This document shows positions 53,737 to 64,000 of a DNA stretch of 64,000 bases, piece by piece. The notes beneath the pieces are model-generated. The model was given only the letters and a program-made list of their open reading frames with translations, was not told the origin of the DNA and ran no database searches. The stretch's first letter is position 1; each line of letters starts with the position of its first letter. Made by a program: the position numbers and the translations under genes. Origin of the DNA: Pelargonium tetragonum (Eukaryota; Streptophyta; Magnoliopsida; Geraniales; Geraniaceae); NCBI GenBank assembly GCA_036897445.1, contig JAYMTL010000117.1, forward strand, positions 1 through 64,000. The letters are read 5' to 3'.

Positions 53737-56235
53737 CCTTTATAAATATTAAGAGGTATGCGTATTGGCTTTTCATTAGAATCTTTATACTACGTTTTAT
53801 TAGGAAATAAGACTTTCAGTATACAAGGAATATACAACTCTTTGTAATTGGTTAAGCTAACAGGAAAGTTTCTTTTATAATTAATAGGTATATATCTTTC
53901 ATAGGTGTAAAAAGAAGTAGCTTAATATTAGTATAGGGATCTCGTTAAAAAGTAGTTAGTAAATAGCCTCTAGTTTGTTTTTCTTTGTCTTTAGTGGCAG
54001 AACAAACAAGTCATTAAAGCAAAAGTTCTCCTGATCATCATGCATGGGTTCGAGTTGAGGCATTGCTGTTAATCCTATTCCATTTCTTGCCGGCAATCCG
54101 GTTTCATTCTTTACTTGGCCTTGTCTTTCGAGGAATGTCCTTTCTTCCTGTCAGGTATTCTTGTGTTACTGCACTCTGCGTTCTGTAGCTATAGTCTTAC
54201 TTTTTATATTATTTGAACTCGTTTATTTTCTAGCAGCTATGTAAAATAGGTAGAGAATCCAGTTTCCAATCCCTAAACAAGCCAAAAGAACAGGCTTTCA
54301 GGTGGGTATAGAACTGACTGGAGGAAAGCTTGGTTTTCTTGTTGTTGATGCTAGTTATAAATATAAAGAACTCCCTCCTTAATCTAAATTTCACATCTAA
54401 TTTATTATAATACTATACTTGCATAGCCCTTATTCGCCCTCCTGCAGTTGGGAAGAACAACTATCCATGCACTCTCAACTCCTCTAGCAGTATCTAAAAT
54501 ATAGGCAGCAGGACTTGTATCTATTAGAAGAAAGTTATAGCCCAGATAAGTCTAGTTCCTAAAAGAGCGATAGAGAGTGCAGGTTTAGCGACAAGGACTC
54601 GTAAGACGGGTACAATAGAAGGTATCAAGACTAAGAAAAACTCGCTAAGAGACAGAGCTAGAGTCAGCCTACTACAAAGACTTAATTAAAGAGGTATACG
54701 CGCAGGGTTTTTCCCTCAGTGTTAGTTTAGAAAAGCATTCGAAGGCATTGCTAGGTCATTTTTTTGGTAAGAGAGCTCCTTTTTAATTATTTAGGGATGC
54801 AGTAAGGAGGTTCTATTTTAATATTCTCGGAATTTTACAAGTTATGATACAAAGAAATCCTTGAAAATGTAAGGAATTGAGGGAAAAGCTTGTCTTGGTT
54901 CTGAATAAAGGGAGGCGGCGGGCTTTCTCTTTGAACCAGATTCACAGCAATAAATACATCACTTGAGACACAGAATTGTCTTGCATCGACCGCTACGCTT
55001 AGGGCACCTGCTTTAGTTTACATAGGTTAAGACCACGAAAAAACTTAATTAAAATACCCTATGCACTTTCTTAGGACACCGCAGGTTAGCTCGCATCCCT
55101 TAGTTAGAGGTAATAGGTACCCTACAGGTCAAAGACTTCTCCTTGTGCATGAAAGTATAAGTAACATCAATATAGTTAACAGAAGCCCCTTAGTAGCTCT
55201 CTTATTGGGTTCCTTTTCTGGGGTCATTACCATTTCCCTTGATCAGTAAAATCGCTTATATAATGTTCTTTCTTACTCGGTGAGTTTAGGTTAGTTTGTA
55301 ACCTTGAACAAAGAGAAGAGGAATTAAGAACAAAGAATACAAAACGATTCACAGCAACCCTTTAGGGTGCAACATGGACAAGGTTCAACACGGGTCTTAC
55401 TTAGTAGAATAAGAATTAATGACTTTAAATATTTCTCATTCCTGAATTACACGTCTCACTACGCTCCGGTTAAGCCCTTCTAAAATTTATTCCTAGACAT
55501 TCTAGAACTCCCCTTTTTCTTTCGCCACAAGGGTTTTCTATAATCGCACTTTAATAAGTACGACTAATATAAGCTGCATCTGTTGTCCGCTTATTGCACA
55601 TACTATTTTAAATCAACGTAAAGATACCTACAAGTCTTTACTCAGCAACCGAGCCTAAATATTTTCTAAAGGGCCTTCAGCTTACATGCAACAAGTACGG
55701 TTTCTAACAACTAAGTGTTAAAAAATTTCCTGGATACTTTCCTTGTTTATTCTATGGCTAACAAGCTTTAACTTACTTTTATCAGTTAAAATCCCAAAAC
55801 CCGGTACAGACACTTAAAAGCCTTACTATAATACCCGGTTTTTATACTCTAAATACCTAGTTATCTTAGTCTTCATACCCGTAATTTGTTTCTTAAGACT
55901 CAAAAAGGCCTTGAAAACTTCTATAAGTTTTGAGCTCTTTACTTCATTTACAGGAAACTTATTCGCAAAAAAACCTCTAACCTGTAAAACGCTCTTGCTT
56001 TAGTAAATCTCTTAATAAGGATTCCTCTAGAACGTCCTAAATAAAAGAGGAGGACTCTAATCTAAATGGAAAATACTAGACTCTATTCTGATCCAAAACA
56101 CTAATGAGAGACTTAACTAGCCCAAGCCTATCAACTAAACACACCACAAAAGGAAATGGTAGCCAACCTTTAAGCCTTTGTTTCAGGTCTTAGAAAAGCT
56201 GCATACTATAAAAATGACTTAGATAAAAGTGTAGC

Positions 56236-56255
56236 CAAGGTAATGTAATTAAATT
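56236..56255 (+). repeat. 20-bp dispersed word, copy 3
   Basis: Identical over 20 bases to 35,155-35,174. It lies about 120 bp before an AT-rich inverted repeat and near a local change from C-rich to G-rich plus-strand sequence. Confidence 0.88.
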
Positions 56256-56372
56256 GCTCTTTTTCTTCATCTTATGAAACACGTCTACTTTTTGAAAGAG
56301 GTCTTTTTCGTACAGGATTGGTAAGTTCCTATAGAAGAAGGGAGAGAGAAAGTCTAGTCAAACTTTAGGTTG

Positions 56373-56400
56373 TTTAAAGTAAATATATATATACTTTAAA
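56373..56400. repeat. AT-rich inverted repeat, 9-bp arms
   Basis: TTTAAAGTA (56,373-56,381) and TACTTTAAA (56,392-56,400) enclose ten A/T bases. It could form a cruciform, but no gene or replication motif is visible alongside. Confidence 0.8.
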
Positions 56401-58363
56401 TAAAAGGGGGTTGAGTAAAAGCTTAGCCAAGAAACCCGTGTGAATTAGAGCTTTTCCTGTAGTGAGGTGTTCCTTTTAAATAGGCCCTTCCCCTGGGTTT
56501 CCTACTAGGTATTCCCTTCTTTCCTGAAAAACCCATTCATGAAGTATCCTTGTGCTTAACATTTCCGTAAGTTTCTTCCCTAAGCAAACTCTTTGACTTT
56601 TTACTTACGGGTCGCTCTTTTTACTCTTGTAAAAGTTTTTTGTTCTCAGAATTGTACTTGGGGCACCCTATTCTCTTTCTCTGGATTATCCTCATAAAAA
56701 ACAACTTTATATAAGGAAAACCTCCTTATCTGGCTTTTTAAAAGAATCCGGGCTTCAAAAGGCACTCCAGGGTCTTAATAGGCCTAGAAAAAAGGAGTTT
56801 GTAACTGCCCTCTTAAGGGACTCCTTCGGATATATGCCCTATATTATGTCTATTATAATTATAATGGATGGGGTTTTAGGAAAGAGTCTCTTATCAAGAA
56901 CTAAAAGCTAAAATCTAATTTTGTTTTAGGCAGTCCGACGGAAAGTGTATAATAAAAAACAGGGTACATTCTCATAAAGGAAGCCAAAAAAGGCAGGAGA
57001 ATTTGTGACATTGCGAATCTTTCTAGTATTTTAATAAATTACTAATGGCATTCTTGAGTTTTTTTCTATGTAACATGAGTAAGCTTGACTTAGAGGGTGT
57101 ATTATTGTGTGTTTCAGATTCAACTAAGGTTAGGTTTATCGAAACAAAAAGTTTTGAAGTTCTTGGTTATATAAAGACTAAATAAATTGATTTTGACTAA
57201 TGAACAAGATCCAGTAGATAAGGGTGTCCTTATTAGTTGATACTAAATCTCTGATTCTTTCAAATTTTTATAAGGTGAAATAAGGAAAATATTATAATTG
57301 TGTTTTATAGGGCTCTTTCTTCTATCTAAAGCTAGCTCTATAGGTTAATTTTAGTAGAAGATATATGATATAGTAAACTCCATTGTCACTAAAAATCATC
57401 CTTTAATGAGAATTCTGAATCTGGAAATCCAAGCTATTGTTTCTAAATTATAAGGTATACAAGGATCTCTATTACCGACCCAAATCCAAAGCAAAATTTC
57501 CTTTTTTCTGTATTCATGCCTTATCATATCCGTTTGCTTTTTTTTACTAGACGAAATTTTATTTATCTAATTTCTAGAAAGAAGGAGAATTGAGGACGTA
57601 CACCAAATATGAGGAACACTGTCAATCTAACAAAAAACTCTGGAATCTAACACCTTTATAAGATCCTATGTTGATTTTTGAACTTGTATATAATTAAGGA
57701 GCTAATATACACTCTTATACATAAAATTGTAATAATCCTGGACTTAGGTGTATTTGCGTTAAGTGACATTTATGCTAGACACTACCAAAAGTATAGTCTT
57801 TCAAACGAGTTCCTTGCTTGATACATGAACTAAAACTGATACCAATAATTCTAAAGTATCGCTTAGTATATTTTCATATATTTCATACTATAAAGAATCT
57901 TAATACCTCCCTAAAAGCCCTATTTTTTTATTTAAGAATTCTTTTCTTATCCTAGCCCTTTCTCTAGACAAACCTTAAATAAATGTGCAGCTAAATTCAT
58001 TATAAGAGTTTAAAATGGGTTATTAGAGAGTGCAATATTCCTTACATTACCCTCTATTATTACATCGATATCAACAGTTAAGGACTCCTTTAGGTATACA
58101 CAACTGGTTTTACATAAGCAATAATCTAGCCCGGACTGCTTTATAAATCTCGATTTATAGTGAAAACTAAAGAGTTTGACGCTAAATTATGTATTGGATT
58201 ATATCTATATACCAAGGGCTTTCTGTGACAAAACATTGTATTTTTCCTAAAATTTTTTTTATCTAACTTATATTTAACTGAATGGGTTTTAGGTTATGCC
58301 TTAGGAATCCTCATAGATTAAAGGAGTACCCTTTATTATGGAGTTGTGGAGTACAAAATCCTA

Positions 58364-58388
58364 GGATGCCTCTCTAAGAGAGGCATCC
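58364..58388. repeat. 25-base perfect hairpin, 12-bp arms
   Basis: GGATGCCTCTCT, one A, then AGAGAGGCATCC. This is the longest perfect short-loop palindrome found in the window. The 3' side continues CCCTAAC with no T run, so it is not a classic terminator. There is no gene on either side. Confidence 0.92.
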
Positions 58389-60291
58389 CCTAACAAAGTA
58401 AGCAAATAGGTAAGAGTACGTTTACTAAAAGCCAAAGTTTACAGGCGGCGGAATAGTTAGAAAAGGAATAATAAAAATTCTATTGAAACTTGTTCTTATC
58501 ATACTACCAAAAATCTCTTTCAGCATTACAAAATCTTGACTCTTGGTTGAAATCAAAAGAAAGGGCTTAGTTTTAAAGGTTTTTTGGTCTAATAGCTAAA
58601 ACTCAACTCTATTTAAAAGTCTTCTGTGATATAAGGGTAAGCTAAAAACTCTATGAGGAAGGAAACTTAAGTTCTTACTGGACAGAAGCTTGTAAGCAGG
58701 TAAGATAATTAAGAGAAAAAAGACTAAAAAAAAGGAAAAAACCCTTTATAGACTGCTCGGTATATAGAAATAGGGCAAAATTTAGGGTAATATCCTTCTT
58801 TTTTGAAGTTTTATACTTTGTTAAGACTTCCCTAGTTTCGCAAGTAAGGAAAACGACTCTATAATCTTGACCAGCTCCAGCTAAAAGCTCTTACTTTGTG
58901 CTTAGTGTAACTAGAACTTATACCCTTTGTGTAAGCTTTTAATCAGAGGTTTTTTTGTTACTTTCCTTTCAGAATCCAATTACCTATTGTAGTGAATACT
59001 TGTTTGAGCAATTTCCGCTATTATGCCTGAGATTCTCTAGAGAATTCTTATAATTTTATTTAAAGTACCCTTTATTGTGTGATTCCCTTCTAGTTAGTCT
59101 AGTTAGAGCGGCCCTAATTGCTTACTAAGAAGTTAAAAACTTTAAAAAGAAGCCAAAGGTTTTTGTACTTTCTGAAATTATATCGAAGTAGAGTTTTGAA
59201 TTTCCAGGGGACTTATAAATATTCAATGTAAACAAGAGTTTCTTATAGGAAATCTGAACGAGAATTTGCTGGAACCGGTATTTTTGAGTAATCCCTTGAG
59301 CACGGAAGTGTTTAAAAGCAGGGGTTGCTCTAATATCTAGAATAGGTTATCCTCCGTACCTCATAAATACAATAGCTGCATAATTACATATGGAGATATG
59401 CAAGTTAGAGCCTTTTTTCTGAACAAGAAGCACTCCGGTTGAGTAGATTGAGTTTAATAAATTAAATACTATAGTAATCTATATCCCAAAAGGAGACTCT
59501 TAAATTAAATATTACAAGGGATCCCCATATCCGAAAAGGCCGGAATATAGTTTGGGTATTGTAAATTTTTATCGTTACGTACTCGTCGCTAATCTAATAG
59601 AAATAGATATAAGTAAGGGGAGTCGTTCAAATTTAATAAGATAAGAATTCCCGTATGAGTAATTGGGGAGTAAGATCCTAAAGAAAATGCAGAGAAACTT
59701 AATCCGGTACAAGACTGGTAAAAGCAAAATTTTTATAACTAAACTACAAAGACTCCGGAACTTCTTTGGCATGAATAACTAACAAAAACTTTTGTGGATC
59801 GAGTACAAAGCGTGGTCTGCGCTTTAGGGTATTAACAGCAAGCAAGGATAACTAAAAGCGTCCTACTTTAACAAGAGTTTTCTTACTTTTACAGTATTCT
59901 ATTTATTACTTTCTAGTTAAGGGCTCTCTATCCTATGGGAATTCTACCGTATAGCCTCGAACTAAAATCTTTAAGAGCTTCCAGACTTGGGAAACAGCTA
60001 ACCCTATAAAATGCGTAAACTTAATCAGAGAAGTCAAACATTATATTATTTGGACTCTCCTCAGTTTTAGTTTCTTGTACCAGACACATTTCAAATTCTT
60101 TAGACCTTTTTTATTTATGGGGTTTCGGAAATCTTTCTTTAGTTTAGTAAGATAAAAAGGGTCACTTCAAGATTTTGGTTTTATAATTTATAGTAGAGCA
60201 TAGCATATTAAAGTGTTAAGGGCAGCGATAAACAAAAAATCGGAGCCAAAAATCATAAGACGGAGGAATATGCCGGGTATACTAAGACTGC

Positions 60292-60301
60292 GGGGGCCCC
60301 C
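60292..60301. repeat. GC palindrome GGGGGCCCCC
   Basis: Ten consecutive G/C bases forming a perfect palindrome, followed by TTTTAG. It is the most extreme GC cluster in the window. Confidence 0.85.
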
Positions 60302-63300
60302 TTTTAGTGTGCTTTTTAATGTATAGAACCCCCAATAAACAAGAAAATTTATCGAAGCATTCCGGATAAATGCTTTACCAAAGTATCTTAAATACTTAAC
60401 AAATGTCTTGTGGTTATGATGTACCAGCCCTAAGGGACCGCGTTACAAAGAATCCTGGGATAGATCTACAATGAAAATTCTCTAAACTATCTCAGGACGA
60501 AAAAGCTTTTATATACATATATATATATACTACATTAGAGGATCTAAGGATAGTTATTAAATTTAACTTACTTTAGTATTTAAAGGCTGTGAACAAATTT
60601 TTCTAAATTTTTTTAGAGAGAGTCTTACCTAACCAACACTCAGTTTTCAGTTTTTTCTTTCCGCTCTCATATTAGATTATTACTGTAAAATAAAGCGCTT
60701 TTTGAGGCGGTTTCATAATCCCTAAGTTCTTACTTTTTCTTTTTAATATTCCAGTTATTCTTTTAGTAGAATTTAAAGACAGGGTAAGTTCCTTAGATAT
60801 TCTACAATTTATAAGGGTTTCCTAGGGATTTCTGGAGAAAGCTGTGCTATTATTTTTTAATGGATACCTAGACATATAACAAGCATGTTTTAAGAGCTTT
60901 CTTACTAGCTCTATCGAAGTGAGAGCCGGGTTCAGAAACTGAAGAAAGCTTTTCGTGACTTCATATCTCGAGCACTTAAAGTTTTCAATATGACAGGTAT
61001 AACCTTGTTGAGAGACACTCATTTACATACTTATTTTGTGCTCCATTCCTGGTAAAAAAAGAAAAATATGCCGAATCGAGTAGTGTAAACAGACAAAAGG
61101 CTTCCCGGATTAGGGGCCTGTTAGGACCTATAACAAAGGGTTTTTTAGTAAAACTGCTAGACTAGAGTAGAATAGATAAAAAGAGTGTATCGGACTCAAA
61201 GAACTCCTAACAAAGTGATTCACTAAAGTTTTTATAATCTATATTATAGAAGGAATCTCTTTTACCAGCGGGTCTCCCCTTTTGGAACGGCGGGGCTTTG
61301 ACAATGCAAAGAGTCCGTTCAACTTTTATACTAAAACACCATTCCGGCACCCGAAAGTATAAAACCTCTTACTAAGACTCCCTTTTCTTTAATTCTAACG
61401 AGGCTCTTTGCCAGGACTACGGATTTAAGACTCGGAAGTCCGTTGCTCTAATCCAGAAATATACCTTCGAATCGCTTTAAAATAAAAAACCCAATAACAT
61501 CACGCAACAAACAAATACCACTTGGGGATATTGGTCTGTTCTAGTCTCTTATCTACGTAAAGAAACTCATGAAGGTAATATGCATCCCTTTTATATATAT
61601 AGCTCTCCGTTAAAAGATCACTTATTTTGTTTCGAAGGTAAAGCCTGTACTTCTTACTGTAACTCTTGTCTTATAGTGTATCTATAGTATTCGTTTAGTT
61701 ACTTATATCTATATAATAGAGTTACTTGATAGGTGAATTCCGGAAGTTTTTTTACTAATGGAAATAGAACCTACGTCTGGGGTTTTGCAAGAGAAGTTTG
61801 AACTACTCATTTAGTTTTTGAGAGTCTCTAACATTTTTAGATGTTTAGGGGCAGGGCCCGGAAATCTAAGCAGTATAGGGGTATAGGTTCAGCTGTCAAG
61901 GAATTAAAGTCTAAAAAGCAGAAGGTAAATATTAAATATAGGAAATTTCAAAGTAAAAGGGTAAAGCCCTAGCTCCTCAATCAGAGTCATTTTCAAAATT
62001 TTATAAAGAGTTTATACCCCTACCTCTTGAGTCGAGAACCCCGCAACTTTTAATTGTAAAATCTCCTCGAGGAGGCCCTTAGAGCACTTTGCCACGCATT
62101 CTTTGTTAACTTAAAACTCGGGTTTATCCTGTGATATCCCCGGTAAAATAAAGAAGGAACTCAAAACTCTATAAGTAAAGAATAGCTTAAATGCTTAAAA
62201 AATTTCTAAAAAGAAACCTACTTCTTTTTTTATGAGCCCCTCGTGAAAATAGCAATTTATGTAATGAGTTTTTGGATCAAGTATTTGAATTTTTAAGGAA
62301 AGGACCTCCCTTTATTTATCTTTATTTAAGGGGACCTAAACTTTATAAGTATTTAAGGTACGTTGCGCCCCTTAATGAGCCTGTAACCTGTAAGGGATAG
62401 TCTTGCTTTAAACTAAAATTTAAGACCAAAAGCAACGAGATATAATCCCCTAAGAGTTTTTATAGCACACGTCTATAGGACCACCTTGAACTACAAGCTT
62501 CTCCGAGGAAGATTATATATAATTAAAAGTAAATTAGAATTCTATTCTTAGGCTCTTAGGAAAGATTCCTTTATAATTAGGGGATAGAGGAGCCTCTCAA
62601 AAAGCTTTTATTTCCGGTTAATAAGCAAATCTAGAATATCCTTTATTCTTGACCCCCCTAAAATATGCCAAAGGGAGCTCCCTTCTTACGTTTTTAGTGG
62701 TAATTGTACAGAGTTTTTTAGTCTAAAGTAAGATAGTTACAGGATATTTTTAGTTTTTTATTTCTGGAAAATAAGATTGAACTCAGCCTCCGCTTTAGCC
62801 CCTGTCTCTTTATTAGGATTAGGCCGGGAATAATCCGAATTCTAGTTAAGTAAGGTCCGGTTAAGACAACAGAATTAATTAAAAACCTTTTTTGGCCCTT
62901 GAAGCATGATTGGACACTTTATATATACTTTTCTAAGGTTACCGTATATAATTAATAGTTATGCTTACTCCAGTCCTAATAAAAAGGATCCTAGATCTTT
63001 TAGGGTTTCCATTCGATCTATTTTGCGAAAGCGGATTCTTTATATATTATTTCCCTTTTATCGTAAGTGCCTAAGTCCCAACCTATCGCTTAGAGAAAAA
63101 GATATGACTTCACTCTATTTAATTTAGTAAAAAAAAGTTCCTTAATATAATACAGGAGGCTAAAAGCTGCTTTTGATAGAACCTTTGAGACTTTAAAAAA
63201 GACCTTATAGATAGAGTTAGAGAGGGCAAACGTAGGTTCACGTTTATGGCTAATGAGTTATAAAGTTTCTTTCACCCAGAGCTTGGTTTAGAGGCATTCC

Positions 63301-63785
63301 CCCAGGATAAAATAAATGGAAATAAAAAGGGTTCCAATATCTTAATTGTAAAAGGAATACCTCTATTAAGCTTAAGCAAACAAACGTCATTTTCCTCAAT
63401 AGACCTTGTTAAAAGTTCAGATTTATCTCTGTATACTTTAGGCTTTAAATATTTCTCACTTTAATTAGTTAGTAAGACAGCATATTTACCTACTAGAAAC
63501 AAAATAGCTGGTTTAAATATTTCCTTTGGTTTTACGGATTACAGAGCTTGAAAACTTGGAATAAATATCAAATACTGCACAATATTGTTTGTAAAAAGCA
63601 CTTCTTACTTGAATTCTTAGAGTCTCTCAATCTCCCCTTTTATTATCTTGTAAAACCCTATGCTTAGTATCTTATTGCCCCCTTTGGTTTAGATCTCTGA
63701 ATCCCTTTATAAAAATTCCTTATGATTCTAGAGAAACTGACTTTTTAGAAAAATAGGATAGCACTTTAGCCTTAGTTTAGTTCCT

Positions 63786-63900
63786 TTGAGCTAGAACTAG
63801 AGCTATACTCTTATTGTTGTTAGGTTAGGATTGTTATAGTTCCTGTACTTATTGTCTTTATTGTAGCTAATTTCTTAGTTATTCTTTTTAATAGTATTTA
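63786..63900 (+). repeat. Family A dispersed repeat, copy A4
   Basis: GAGCTAGAACTAGAGCTATA, then CTCTTATTGTTGTTAGG, then CCTGTACTTATTGTCTTTAT and TGTAGCTAATTTC. The CCT-to-GCT interval is 27 bases, the longest of the four copies. The frame is again hydrophobic (IVIVPVLIVFIVANFLVIL), is preceded by an in-frame TAG and has no start codon. Confidence 0.65.
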
Positions 63901-64000
63901 CTTGTCTTAGATTGTTTCTTTAGTTGTTTAAGAAATTTACTCTTGTTTTCTGGGGTTTATCACTAATGAGTATAGAAACCTAGGAGAAACATGATAGACT
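63901..64000. other. Window end, no feature seen
   Basis: T-rich sequence continuing from family A copy A4. It may be the tail of the repeat, since TTGTTT and CTTTAGTTGTT words persist to about 63,930. The window ends before this can be judged. Confidence 0.4.

Larger units (their letters stand above)
48176..56235. other. Gene-free AT-rich sequence
   Basis: About 8 kb with no recognisable gene. The longest open frame is 84 codons (53,220-53,474, - strand) with no known motif. It holds the tandem duplication at 50,717, the GC cluster at 50,657 and a palindrome at 53,717. From about 55,440 to the end of this stretch the plus strand has more C than G. Confidence 0.6.
56256..63785. other. Gene-free AT-rich sequence
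   Basis: About 7.5 kb with no recognisable gene. The longest open frame is 73 codons (62,906-63,127, + strand). It contains the inverted repeat at 56,373, the long palindrome at 58,364, the GC palindrome at 60,292, and partial tRNA-like sequence on the minus strand around 61,409-61,460. Confidence 0.6.

Noticed and set aside
55660-55715. ACATGCAAC...TACGGTTT considered as group II intron domain V.
   Set aside because: There is no matching 5' GAGCCGT arm and the 34-base domain V fold cannot be drawn.
29781-63077. A 14-base exact repeat TAAGTGCCTAAGTC at 29,781 and 63,064.
   Set aside because: Exact matches of this length are expected many times by chance in 64 kb of this composition, and the flanks do not match.

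Overview
This window is an AT-rich sequence, roughly one-third G+C by eye, and almost empty of genes. No protein-coding gene is recognisable. The longest open frames are 112 and 110 codons, about what 64 kb of random sequence of this composition gives on six strands. I saw no rRNA core motif, group II intron domain V, transposase or CRISPR array. The one feature that looks like a gene is a tRNA-Gln-like sequence on the minus strand at 43,029-43,101. Its GTATAGCC start, D loop and anticodon stem resemble plant and algal mitochondrial tRNA-Gln. The best guess is therefore intergenic DNA of a greatly expanded, AT-rich mitochondrial genome, probably of a green alga or plant. An expanded plastid or nuclear DNA is not excluded.

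Layout. At 2.0-3.26 kb, two copies of a roughly 60-bp element with a small hairpin lie in direct orientation around 1.1 kb of G-poor sequence. At 10.2-10.9 kb there are two copies of a diverged dispersed repeat, here called family A. Further copies or fragments lie at 13.5, 48.0 and 63.8 kb, and a possible inverted one at 2.25 kb. A (TAAAA)15 microsatellite sits at 11.8 kb. A 16-bp word recurs at 22.5, 35.2 and 56.2 kb, and the last two copies share 20 identical bases. From 43.0 to 45.8 kb the tRNA-like sequence is followed by the densest cluster of medium-length but unrecognised open frames. Elsewhere the sequence is a mosaic of AT-rich DNA with short G-run/C-run hairpins like GC clusters, three two-copy tandem duplications and a few longer palindromes.

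No genes work together here as far as can be seen. The window is mainly of interest for its repeats. Family A is the most unusual: four copies vary in length only by whole triplets in a hydrophobic reading frame. All homology statements were made by eye, without database searches.
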